DNA of 64,000 nt. Source: Lactiplantibacillus songbeiensis. GTDB taxonomy: Bacteria; Bacillota; Bacilli; Lactobacillales; Lactobacillaceae. Made by a program: the position numbers and the translations under genes. Every line of letters starts with the position of its first letter. Position 1 is the stretch's first letter. The notes beneath the pieces are model-generated. The model saw only the letters and a program-made list of their open reading frames with translations. It was not told the origin of the DNA and ran no database searches. Positions 56,761-64,000 of the stretch are shown piece by piece. Location: the NCBI RefSeq assembly GCF_005405125.1, contig NZ_BJDL01000012.1, forward strand, positions 1 to 64,000, read 5' to 3'.

Positions 56761-57995
56761 TAGGCATGTTCCTTCGTACTCTTAGCTTCGGCTTGAGCCT
56801 TAGCTTGCACTTGCGCATTAACTTGAGTTGGCAAGCCCCAAAGCTTGATAAACCCAACGGCAGCTTGTTGATCGAATTCATCAGCAGCCGTGTAAGTGGC
56901 TAAGTTCTTGTCATATAAGGAGTTCGGTGACTTCCGACCTTCCGTGATAACATTGCCTTTGAAGAGTTGAACCCGGACCACGCCATTAACGACTTGTTGC
57001 GTCTGCTTTAAGAAGGCTAACATCGCATCCATTAATGGTGAGAACCAGAGGCCGTTATAAATCGTATCAGCTAACTTTTGTTCAATGATTGGCTTGAAAT
57101 GTGCTAATTCCCGTTCAAACGTCAAGTCTTCCAAATCTTTGTGCGCCTTTAGTAAGACCGTTGCGGCTGGTGCTTCATAGACTTCACGTGACTTGATACC
57201 GACTAACCGGTTTTCGATATGGTCGATCCGGCCAATCCCATGTTCACCAGCAATCTTATCCAACTTAATGATTAAGTCAGCTAAATTCATCTGTTCGCCA
57301 TCTAACGCTACCGGCACTCCGGCTTCAAATGTAATTTGTAACGTGGTTGGCGTATCAGGTGTATCAGCTAAAGCTGCTGTCCGATCGAACGCATCGGCTG
57401 GCGCGCCTTCCCAAGGATCTTCCAAGATCCCACATTCATTAGCCCGGCCCCATAAGTTTTCATCAATCGAGTAAGGGCTGTCCAAATTAATCGGTACTGG
57501 GATATTATGCTTCTTAGCATAATCAATCTCTTCTTCACGTGACCAGTGCCAGTCACGAACTGGGGCTTCAATCTTAATATCTGGGGCTAAGGCGTGGATG
57601 GCCACTTCAAAACGAACTTGATCATTACCTTTACCGGTACAGCCGTGCGCAATCGCAACAGCATGTTCTTTCTTCGCTAAGGTCACTAACTTCTTAGCAA
57701 TTAAAGGCCGTGATAACGCTGATACTAATGGATATTCACCTTCGTATAACGTATGCCCTTGTAAAGCAATTAAAGCATATTCTTCAGCGAATTCTTGCTT
57801 GGCATCGATCATATATGACGCAACCGCCCCTAATTTCAAGGCTTTGGCTTTGATTGCATCCATATCTTTACCTTCACCAACATCAACGCCACAAGCAATG
57901 ACGTCATAACCTTTGTCAGCTAACCAACTGATTGCCACTGACGTATCTAAACCACCGGAATAAGCGAGAATAATTTTATCATTTTGTTTGACCAT
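56760..57995 (-). CDS. argG: Argininosuccinate synthase
   Basis: ArgG joins citrulline and aspartate, using ATP. The 411-residue protein begins with the P-loop [10 protein letters not shown] (about residue 11), then [14 protein letters not shown] (about 115) and [19 protein letters not shown] precedes the ATG. The C-terminal 20 residues are Ala/Gln/Lys-rich ([15 protein letters not shown]). It is first in argGH, with arginine-repressor-like boxes in the upstream AT-rich region. Confidence 0.98.
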   Translation of the reverse strand: MVKQNDKIILAYSGGLDTSVAISWLADKGYDVIACGVDVGEGKDMDAIKAKALKLGAVASYMIDAKQEFAEEYALIALQGHTLYEGEYPLVSALSRPLIAKKLVTLAKKEHAVAIAHGCTGKGNDQVRFEVAIHALAPDIKIEAPVRDWHWSREEEIDYAKKHNIPVPINLDSPYSIDENLWGRANECGILEDPWEGAPADAFDRTAALADTPDTPTTLQITFEAGVPVALDGEQMNLADLIIKLDKIAGEHGIGRIDHIENRLVGIKSREVYEAPAATVLLKAHKDLEDLTFERELAHFKPIIEQKLADTIYNGLWFSPLMDAMLAFLKQTQQVVNGVVRVQLFKGNVITEGRKSPNSLYDKNLATYTAADEFDQQAAVGFIKLWGLPTQVNAQVQAKAQAEAKSTKEHA

Positions 57996-58116
57996 TGAAT
58001 TGTACCTCCAAAATTTATTGTCGAATTTCTCAATGACAGTATCGTACCACCTGATTTAACTTTATGCAACGTTTTTTGAGAAATATTCGTATTTTTCGAA
58101 ATATTCAGTCTTTTTA

Positions 58117-58130
58117 TGTATTTTTATACA
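58117..58130. promoter_or_regulatory. Putative ARG box upstream of argG
   Basis: TGTATTTTTATACA has perfectly paired arms TGTAT/ATACA around a T-rich centre, like ArgR-family sites. A second weaker candidate (TGAATATTTCG on the minus strand) lies at about 58096-58106. Confidence 0.55.
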
Positions 58131-58173
58131 TTTATACAATTGTTTTTGTATTTATTGTCTCATTTAAAGCCAC

Positions 58174-58208
58174 AAAAAAGCGTTATATCCGGTTGGATAT
58201 AACGCTTT
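58174..58208 (-). terminator. Hairpin terminator between luxS and argG
   Basis: AAGCGTTATATCC and GGATATAACGCTT form a perfect 13-bp stem with a GGTT loop; the minus strand then has a T run. It lies after the luxS stop in the direction of transcription. Confidence 0.9.
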
Positions 58209-58239
58209 GATTAGTCAATTTTAATTTTTTAATCGATCC

Positions 58240-58716
58240 TTATTCAACGACTTTTCGAACGAATGGATCTGAGGAAATGCCTTGTGACAAGATCAATTTA
58301 GCCCATTCCTTAGCTGAGAATAAAGAATGATCTTTGTAATTCCCACAGCTATCAATGGTCGTCCCTTGAACATCAGACCACTTAGCAGGACCAGCGATGA
58401 ACTCTAAGGAAGATTTCAAAGCTTTGGCAACTTCTTCCGTACTGTGTTCACCCCAAGTAATCAAATGGAACCCCGTCCGGCAACCAAATGGTGAACAGTC
58501 AATCACACCAGTCATCCGGTCACGCAATAATCCGGCCAACATATGTTCAATCGTATGCAAACCAGCCGTATCAATGGCAGTCTTGTTAGGTTGAACCAAC
58601 CGTAAATCAAAGTTGGTGATGGCATCACCTTGGGGACCATGTTCCACCGTGATTTTACGAACATAAGGTGCTAAAACTTTCGTATGATCTAATGTAAAAC
58701 TTTCTACTTTAGCCAT
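58240..58716 (-). CDS. luxS: S-ribosylhomocysteine lyase
   Basis: LuxS cleaves S-ribosylhomocysteine to homocysteine and DPD, the precursor of autoinducer-2, in the activated methyl cycle. The 158-residue protein has the metal-binding HTIEH motif (about residues 55-59), the catalytic Cys in [11 protein letters not shown] (about 85) and a later metal Cys in the CGNYKDHS segment. AGGAG precedes the ATG. It is monocistronic, with a terminator downstream. Confidence 0.98.
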   Translation of the reverse strand: MAKVESFTLDHTKVLAPYVRKITVEHGPQGDAITNFDLRLVQPNKTAIDTAGLHTIEHMLAGLLRDRMTGVIDCSPFGCRTGFHLITWGEHSTEEVAKALKSSLEFIAGPAKWSDVQGTTIDSCGNYKDHSLFSAKEWAKLILSQGISSDPFVRKVVE

Positions 58717-58778
58717 TCAAAAAACACTCCTCTATTTAGATAATCAGTTAACAAGTCTAGTGTAGCACAACTCCACTG

Positions 58779-61628
58779 CTATTTGGCAGCCGCCATGCGT
58801 GCCCGGTCCCGTTCCAGTACTGGCTTCAAATACTGACCAGTATAACTTTCAGGTACCGCCGCAATCGCTTCAGGGGTCCCTGTCGCAATGACCGTGCCCC
58901 CACCAGCACCACCTTCTGGCCCCAGATCAATCAAATAGTCGGCAGACTTCACAACATCTAAGTTATGTTCAATGATCAAGACCGTATTGCCCGCATCGAC
59001 TAGGCGTTCCAAAACACCGATCAAGCGCCGAATATCTTCACTATGCAACCCAGTGGTGGGTTCATCCAAAATGTAGAAGTTCTTCCCTGACTGTTGCTTA
59101 TGCAATTCAGAAGCTAGCTTCATCCGTTGCGCTTCCCCACCAGAAAGCGTGGTGGCAGGTTGGCCTAGCTTGACGTAACCCAAGCCAACATCCACTAAAG
59201 TTTGTAACTTTCGCCGAATCTTAGGAATCGGTTCAAAGAATTTCAGGGCTTCGGAAGCCGTCATCTTTAAGACATCCGCAATATTCTTCCCTTTATATTC
59301 CACTTCCAAGGTTTCAGAATTATATTGCTGACCATGGCAGACTTCACATGGGACAAAAACATCCGGTAAGAAGTTCATTTCAATTTTCAAGATACCATCG
59401 CCATGACACGCTTCACAGCGGCCACCCTTAATATTAAAACTAAAGCGGCCCTTCTGATAACCTCGTAACTTGGCTTCATTAGTTTGCGCAAATAAATCTC
59501 GAATATTATCAAAGACGCCCGTATAGGTCGCCGGATTACTCCGCGGCGTGCGCCCAATCGGACTCTGGTCAATGTTAACTAACCGTTCGATATTTTTAAC
59601 GCCACTAATCGACTTGTACTTACCTGGTTTTTCAGAATTATTATTGAGCTTTTGAGCCAAAGCCCGCTTTAAAATATCGTTAACTAACGTCGACTTACCG
59701 GAACCAGAAACCCCAGTCACAACGACAAATTCACCTAATGGGAAATCAACGTCAATCTGCTTGAGGTTATTTTCAGCCGCTCCAGTAATCCGAATCTTCT
59801 TGCCATTACCTTGACGCCGTTCCGTGGGTACCGGAATAAAGCGTTTACCGGCTAGATACTGTCCGGTTAATGATTTGCGTGACCGGGCCACTTGTTTAGG
59901 CGTCCCAGCAGCCATGACTTCACCACCGTTTTCACCCGCACCCGGACCAATATCGATAATATAATCGGCCGCCCGCATCGTATCTTCATCATGTTCAACG
60001 ACAATCAGTGTATTCCCAAGGTCACGCATCTTCTTCAATGAACTAATTAAGCGGTCATTATCACGTTGATGTAACCCAATTGATGGTTCATCCAAAATAT
60101 ATAAAACCCCGGATAAATTCGACCCAATCTGCGTTGCTAACCGAATCCGTTGGGCTTCCCCACCAGATAAGGTCCGAGCGGCTCGACTTAACGTTAAGTA
60201 AGCCAACCCAACATTTTGCAAGAACGTTAATCGGTCCCGAATTTCCTTTAAAATGGGTTGTGCAATCACTAAGTCTTTTTCAGATAAAGTCAGCTTTTCA
60301 AAGAACGCTAATTCATCACCAATCGCTTCATCAGAAACGGTCCCGATATGTTCACCGCCGACCTTAACGGCTAAAGCTTTACGATTCAACCGGAAACCAT
60401 GACACGTCTGGCAAGTGAGCTCAGTCATGTATTTCCGCATCACATCCCGGGTAAAGTCACTGCTAGTTTCCCGATAACGACGGTCCACATTATTCATGAC
60501 CCCTTCAAAAACGGCATCGACATCGCGCACACCACCAAAGTCATTTTGATAATGAAAATGGAACTGTTTCCCATCAGAGCCATATAGAACCGTCTGTTGG
60601 TCAGCCTTAGATAAATCTTCAAATGGCACATCCAACGGAATATCTAATTGTTCACAAGCTTGCTTGAGCATTTCTGGATAATATTGCGAGCTGATGGGAT
60701 TCCAAGGTGCCAAAGCGCCTTCAGCTAACGTCAAACTTTTATCAGGAACGACCAAATCTTCATCAACTTCCAGCTTCATCCCTAAGCCTTCACAGTCAGG
60801 ACAAGCCCCCTGCGGCGCATTAAATGAGAATAAGCGTGGTTCCAACTCGCCCACGGTAAACCCACAGACGGGACAAGCGTAGTGTTCTGAGAAGAGAATT
60901 GGATCGCCACCAATCACATCAGCAATCGCATAACCGCCGCTCAAACGCAAAGCGGCTTCAAAAGAATCGAACAGTCGTGACCGATCACCGGGCTTAACCA
61001 CAATCCGGTCAATCACGATTTCAATCGTATGCTGCTGGTTCTTGTTGAGGTCAAAGCTTTCACTAATATCATGAATCTCGCCATCCACGCGAACCCGCAC
61101 GAAACCTTCACGTTTAATCTTTTCAAAAATCTTTTTGTGTTCACCTTTTTTTTGCCGCACAATTGGTGACAGAATTTGCAGCTTCGTCCGTTCAGGCAAC
61201 TGTTGCACCCGGTCGACCATTTGTTCAACCGTTTGACTGACAATTGGCGTCCCGTCATTAGGACAAATCGGCTGGCCAACACGGGCCCACAACAAGCGTA
61301 GATAATCATTGATTTCAGTCACTGTTCCGACCGTGGAACGCGGGTTCTTCGACGTTGTCTTTTGGTCAATCGAAATGGCTGGACTAAGCCCATCAATCGA
61401 ATCAACATCAGGCTTTTGCATTTGGCCTAAGAATTGCCGCGCATAGGCCGATAAACTTTCGACATAGCGCCGTTGACCTTCCGCGTACAGCGTATCAAAC
61501 GCCAAAGAACTCTTCCCAGAACCGGACAACCCCGTAATCACGACTAATTTGTCACGGGGAATCGTGACATCAATATTTTTTAAGTTATGGGCGCGTGCGC
61601 CGTGAATGATTATTTTATCGTTCGCCAA
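58779..61628 (-). CDS. uvrA: Excinuclease ABC subunit A
   Basis: UvrA is the damage-recognition ATPase of nucleotide excision repair. The 949-residue protein has two ABC modules: Walker [10 protein letters not shown] (about 32) and GVSGSGKST (about 640), each with its LSGGEAQR signature (about 490 and 830). A zinc finger lies around CPVCGF...CPDC (about 255-285) and another around CEACHGDG...CEVC (about 740-765). The start is TTG at 61628, with GGAGGC upstream. It follows uvrB by 11 nt, forming the uvrBA operon. Confidence 0.99.
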   Translation of the reverse strand: MANDKIIIHGARAHNLKNIDVTIPRDKLVVITGLSGSGKSSLAFDTLYAEGQRRYVESLSAYARQFLGQMQKPDVDSIDGLSPAISIDQKTTSKNPRSTVGTVTEINDYLRLLWARVGQPICPNDGTPIVSQTVEQMVDRVQQLPERTKLQILSPIVRQKKGEHKKIFEKIKREGFVRVRVDGEIHDISESFDLNKNQQHTIEIVIDRIVVKPGDRSRLFDSFEAALRLSGGYAIADVIGGDPILFSEHYACPVCGFTVGELEPRLFSFNAPQGACPDCEGLGMKLEVDEDLVVPDKSLTLAEGALAPWNPISSQYYPEMLKQACEQLDIPLDVPFEDLSKADQQTVLYGSDGKQFHFHYQNDFGGVRDVDAVFEGVMNNVDRRYRETSSDFTRDVMRKYMTELTCQTCHGFRLNRKALAVKVGGEHIGTVSDEAIGDELAFFEKLTLSEKDLVIAQPILKEIRDRLTFLQNVGLAYLTLSRAARTLSGGEAQRIRLATQIGSNLSGVLYILDEPSIGLHQRDNDRLISSLKKMRDLGNTLIVVEHDEDTMRAADYIIDIGPGAGENGGEVMAAGTPKQVARSRKSLTGQYLAGKRFIPVPTERRQGNGKKIRITGAAENNLKQIDVDFPLGEFVVVTGVSGSGKSTLVNDILKRALAQKLNNNSEKPGKYKSISGVKNIERLVNIDQSPIGRTPRSNPATYTGVFDNIRDLFAQTNEAKLRGYQKGRFSFNIKGGRCEACHGDGILKIEMNFLPDVFVPCEVCHGQQYNSETLEVEYKGKNIADVLKMTASEALKFFEPIPKIRRKLQTLVDVGLGYVKLGQPATTLSGGEAQRMKLASELHKQQSGKNFYILDEPTTGLHSEDIRRLIGVLERLVDAGNTVLIIEHNLDVVKSADYLIDLGPEGGAGGGTVIATGTPEAIAAVPESYTGQYLKPVLERDRARMAAAK

Positions 61629-61639
61629 AGAATTGCCTC

Positions 61640-63643
61640 CTAGCTAATCTGTGCTTTTAATTCCATCACCGTATCCCGTAAAGTAGCGGCTTGTTCAAAG
61701 TCGAGCTTCTTGGCAGCGGTCTTCATTTGTTCTTCTAACTTGCTAATCATATCTAATTGTTGTTCGTGCGTCATATCATCGAAATCAGTTTCCAAGAAGT
61801 CATCTTTCTTACCCGCATCGTCGGTTACCTTCGTTGAGGCAATCAAGTCCGGAATGGCTTTCTTGATCGTATGTGGCGTCATATGATGATCCACATTGTA
61901 CTTTTTCTGAATTTCACGCCGACGCGCCGTTTCATCAATGGCGGCCTGCATGGAATCTGTGGTATGTTCCGCATACATGATTACGGCCCCGTGTTCATTC
62001 CGCGCCGCACGACCAATCGTTTGGATCAACGACCGTTCATTCCGTAAGAAACCTTCCTTATCCGCATCCAAAATTGCTACTAAGGACACTTCGGGCACAT
62101 CGATTCCTTCACGCAATAAGTTAATCCCAACTAGCACGTCGAACTTGCCCAGCCGGAGATCACGGATAATTTTCGTTCGTTCCAGCGTCTTAATATCACT
62201 ATGCAAGTAACGAACTTTAATGCCAAGATCCTTCATATAGTCAGTTAAATCTTCGGCCATTTTCTTCGTTAACGTGGTCACAAAGACCCGTTCATTGCGC
62301 TCAATACGCAAGTTGATTTCGCCAACCAAATCATCAATCTGTCCCATAATTGGTCGGACTTCAATCGTTGGATCGAGTAGGCCGGTTGGTCGAATAATTT
62401 GTTGAACCACATGCTTGGTGCGATCCATTTCATAAGGCCCGGGCGTGGCGGACATATAGACGACTTGATTAATATGTTGTTCAACTTCAGCTAATTTCAA
62501 AGGCCGGTTATCCAAGGCACTTGGTAAGCGGAACCCATAATCAACTAGCATCTGTTTTCGAGCCCGATCACCATTGTACATCCCGCGGACTTGTGGCATC
62601 GTGACATGCGATTCATCAACGACCATTAAGAAGTCTTTCGGGAAGAAATCCAGTAGCGTATATGGCGGTTCACCTGGTTTTCGACCATCCATAAACCGGG
62701 AATAGTTTTCAATCCCACTGGTGTAGCCCATCTCACGCATCATTTCAATATCATAAGTGGTCCGTTGCTTTAACCGTTGGGCTTCCAGCAACTTGCCATC
62801 ATCGTTCAATTCTTTCAACCGCGCATTCATTTCGGCTTCAATGCCATCAATAGCGTGTTCCATGGTGTCTTCATTAGTCATAAAGTGGGTCGCCGGGAAA
62901 ATCGCCACATGATCACGATCACCAACGACTTCCCCGGTCAACGCATCGATCTCACGAATGCGATCAATCTCATCACCGAAGAATTCCACCCGCAAGGCAT
63001 GATCGTCACGAGAAGCCGGGAAGATTTCGACAATGTCTCCATGAACCCGGAACCGTCCCCGTTGAAAATCAATATCATTGCGATCAAATTGAATATCGAC
63101 TAACTTGCGTAACAAGTCGTTACGATCGAGCTGCATGCCCACACGTAAGGACACCACGTGATTCTTATATTCAGTCGGATCACCTAAACCAAAGATACTG
63201 GATACGGAAGCGACTACAATGACATCGTTACGTTCAAGTAATGAGCTGGTAGCTGAATGCCGTAATTTATCGATTTCATCATTAATGGCGGAGTCCTTTT
63301 CGATATACGTATCACTCGAAGGGACATACGCTTCTGGTTGATAATAATCGTAATAACTCACAAAGTATTCCACCGCATTATTCGGGAAGAATTTCTTAAA
63401 TTCACCATATAGTTGACCCGCTAAGGTCTTGTTGTGCGACAAAATTAACGTTGGCTTGTTGACTTGGGCAATCACGTTAGAAATTGTAAACGTCTTCCCA
63501 GTCCCGGTCGCCCCCATTAAAATCTGTTCTTTTTCGCCCGCATTAAGTCCAGCCGTGAGTTGTTTAATCGCTGCTGGCTGATCCCCGGTTGGTTGATAGT
63601 CTGAAACTAAGTCAAACCGATTATTATCAATTCGATCGATCAA
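61640..63643 (-). CDS. uvrB: Excinuclease ABC subunit B
   Basis: UvrB is the helicase-like subunit that verifies damage and recruits UvrC. The 667-residue protein has Walker [11 protein letters not shown] (about residue 43), the beta-hairpin [10 protein letters not shown] (about 95), DEAD-like VVDESHV (about 340), motif [12 protein letters not shown] (about 540), and a C-terminal UVR motif (about 628-662). The start is TTG at 63643, with AAGGAGG upstream. It is first in uvrBA. I could not single out a promoter in the region occupied by a B repeat upstream. Confidence 0.99.
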   Translation of the reverse strand: MIDRIDNNRFDLVSDYQPTGDQPAAIKQLTAGLNAGEKEQILMGATGTGKTFTISNVIAQVNKPTLILSHNKTLAGQLYGEFKKFFPNNAVEYFVSYYDYYQPEAYVPSSDTYIEKDSAINDEIDKLRHSATSSLLERNDVIVVASVSSIFGLGDPTEYKNHVVSLRVGMQLDRNDLLRKLVDIQFDRNDIDFQRGRFRVHGDIVEIFPASRDDHALRVEFFGDEIDRIREIDALTGEVVGDRDHVAIFPATHFMTNEDTMEHAIDGIEAEMNARLKELNDDGKLLEAQRLKQRTTYDIEMMREMGYTSGIENYSRFMDGRKPGEPPYTLLDFFPKDFLMVVDESHVTMPQVRGMYNGDRARKQMLVDYGFRLPSALDNRPLKLAEVEQHINQVVYMSATPGPYEMDRTKHVVQQIIRPTGLLDPTIEVRPIMGQIDDLVGEINLRIERNERVFVTTLTKKMAEDLTDYMKDLGIKVRYLHSDIKTLERTKIIRDLRLGKFDVLVGINLLREGIDVPEVSLVAILDADKEGFLRNERSLIQTIGRAARNEHGAVIMYAEHTTDSMQAAIDETARRREIQKKYNVDHHMTPHTIKKAIPDLIASTKVTDDAGKKDDFLETDFDDMTHEQQLDMISKLEEQMKTAAKKLDFEQAATLRDTVMELKAQIS

Positions 63644-63677
63644 GGTGACTCCTCCTTTTTTATCTCGTTTGTTTTTT

Positions 63678-63796
63678 CCGAAACGTGTTCGTCAAAACTG
63701 GCAACTCCGCTTGCTACGTCCACGGGCCACAGCCAGAACCGCTGTCACCCATGGACTAGGCAATGCTCATTGCCAACCCGTTTTGACTCACACTCT
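63678..63796 (+). repeat. B-family structured repeat upstream of uvrB
   Basis: It starts CCGAAACGTGTTC and ends CACACTCT, with CTCCGCTTGCTACG and CTAGGCAATGCTC. Outer arms CAAAACTGGCAA and TTGCCAACCCGTTTTG pair, differing on both sides from the 13.1-kb copy. The inner hairpin is TCCACGGG/CCCATGGA-like. Confidence 0.85.
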
Positions 63797-63801
63797 AACA
63801 C

Positions 63802-63830
63802 AAAAAATAGGCAAGCCACAGCCTCCCTAT
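63802..63830 (-). terminator. Terminator of the partial gene at the window end
   Basis: On the minus strand ATAGGGAGGC pairs with GCTTGCCTAT, with one mismatch and one wobble, followed by TTTTTT. Confidence 0.75.
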
Positions 63831-63891
63831 CAATTACAAAACCGCTATTCATTTTAGCACATCGAACATACTTTCGCCATTAAACAGGTTG

Positions 63892-63999
63892 CTAATCCGT
63901 CGTTAATATTTCATGCGTTAAAGCTTGCAATTTATCTTGGTTGGTAAACGGTTCTGCCAACATTTCTGGCAAAACTGACTTTAAGAAATATTGCACACT
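63892..63999 (-). CDS. C-terminal end of an unidentified gene
   Basis: Only the last 35 or so codons are in the window, ending at the TAG at 63892-63894. The visible residues (YFLKSVLPEML, then EPFTNQDKLQALTHEILT) look helical and charged. I do not recognise the family. The frame was chosen because it is open to the window edge and is followed by a terminator. Confidence 0.5.
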   Translation of the reverse strand, partial: SVQYFLKSVLPEMLAEPFTNQDKLQALTHEILTTD

Positions 64000-64000
64000 G

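Overview
The window looks like a chromosomal segment of a low-GC Gram-positive lactic acid bacterium, most probably Lactiplantibacillus (L. plantarum group). The case rests on gene content and order: cggR-gap-pgk-tpiA-eno next to rpoN and clpP, cdaA-cdaR-glmM, uvrB-uvrA, rapZ-yvcK-whiA, a pyruvate oxidase, and a fused glutamine binding protein/permease. Species was inferred from memory of such genomes, not from a search. There is no prophage, insertion sequence or CRISPR array, and nearly all genes read on the minus strand.

Layout. 0.5-4.2 kb: a secreted glucosaminidase, a GalM-like epimerase whose expected catalytic Glu is Gln, a small possible immunity protein and a HAD hydrolase. 4.9-10.6 kb: cell-wall precursor and c-di-AMP module (glmS behind a glmS ribozyme; cdaA-cdaR-glmM). 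11-18 kb: DUF1361 membrane protein, secreted surface protein, MarR regulator, Na+/H+ antiporter, murB, Gfo/Idh oxidoreductase. 18.6-25.6 kb: exonuclease III, DnaQ-like exonuclease, the ung-pta-tsaE-GNAT cluster, a Cof-type HAD phosphatase, a LURP-one-like protein and an XRE regulator. 25.8-35 kb: glutamine ABC transporter with a GlnR-type box, smpB, rnr, esterase, secG, ClC channel and an APH-fold protein lacking the usual catalytic Asp residues. 35.6-45.3 kb: pox with a cre site, the lower glycolytic operon under CggR, and rpoN. 45.3-51.2 kb: tRNA-Arg(CCG), clpP with a CtsR operator, oppA, a YjeM-type permease and a MmcQ/YjbR protein. 51.2-64 kb: rapZ-yvcK-whiA, a DUF308 membrane protein, a ybjQ-type gene broken by a stop codon, argGH, luxS, uvrBA, and the 3' end of one more gene.

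The most interesting non-genic content is as follows. (1) Two unrelated groups of interspersed structured repeats. One is a composite inverted-repeat element carrying two head-to-head hairpin modules, called A and C here; its stems show compensatory base changes between copies, and several copies look like excision scars. The other, B, has conserved loops and variable paired arms, sits just after stop codons, and once lies inside an A module. (2) A complete small transcription unit upstream of oppA: promoter, ribosome binding site, 34-codon ORF with a Cys-Cys-Pro-Cys-Cys motif lying in a strong two-tier stem-loop, then a terminator. It could be a cysteine-responsive leader or a small protein gene. 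(3) A candidate small RNA of about 90 nt between pox and eno whose promoter is overlapped by a perfect cre site.
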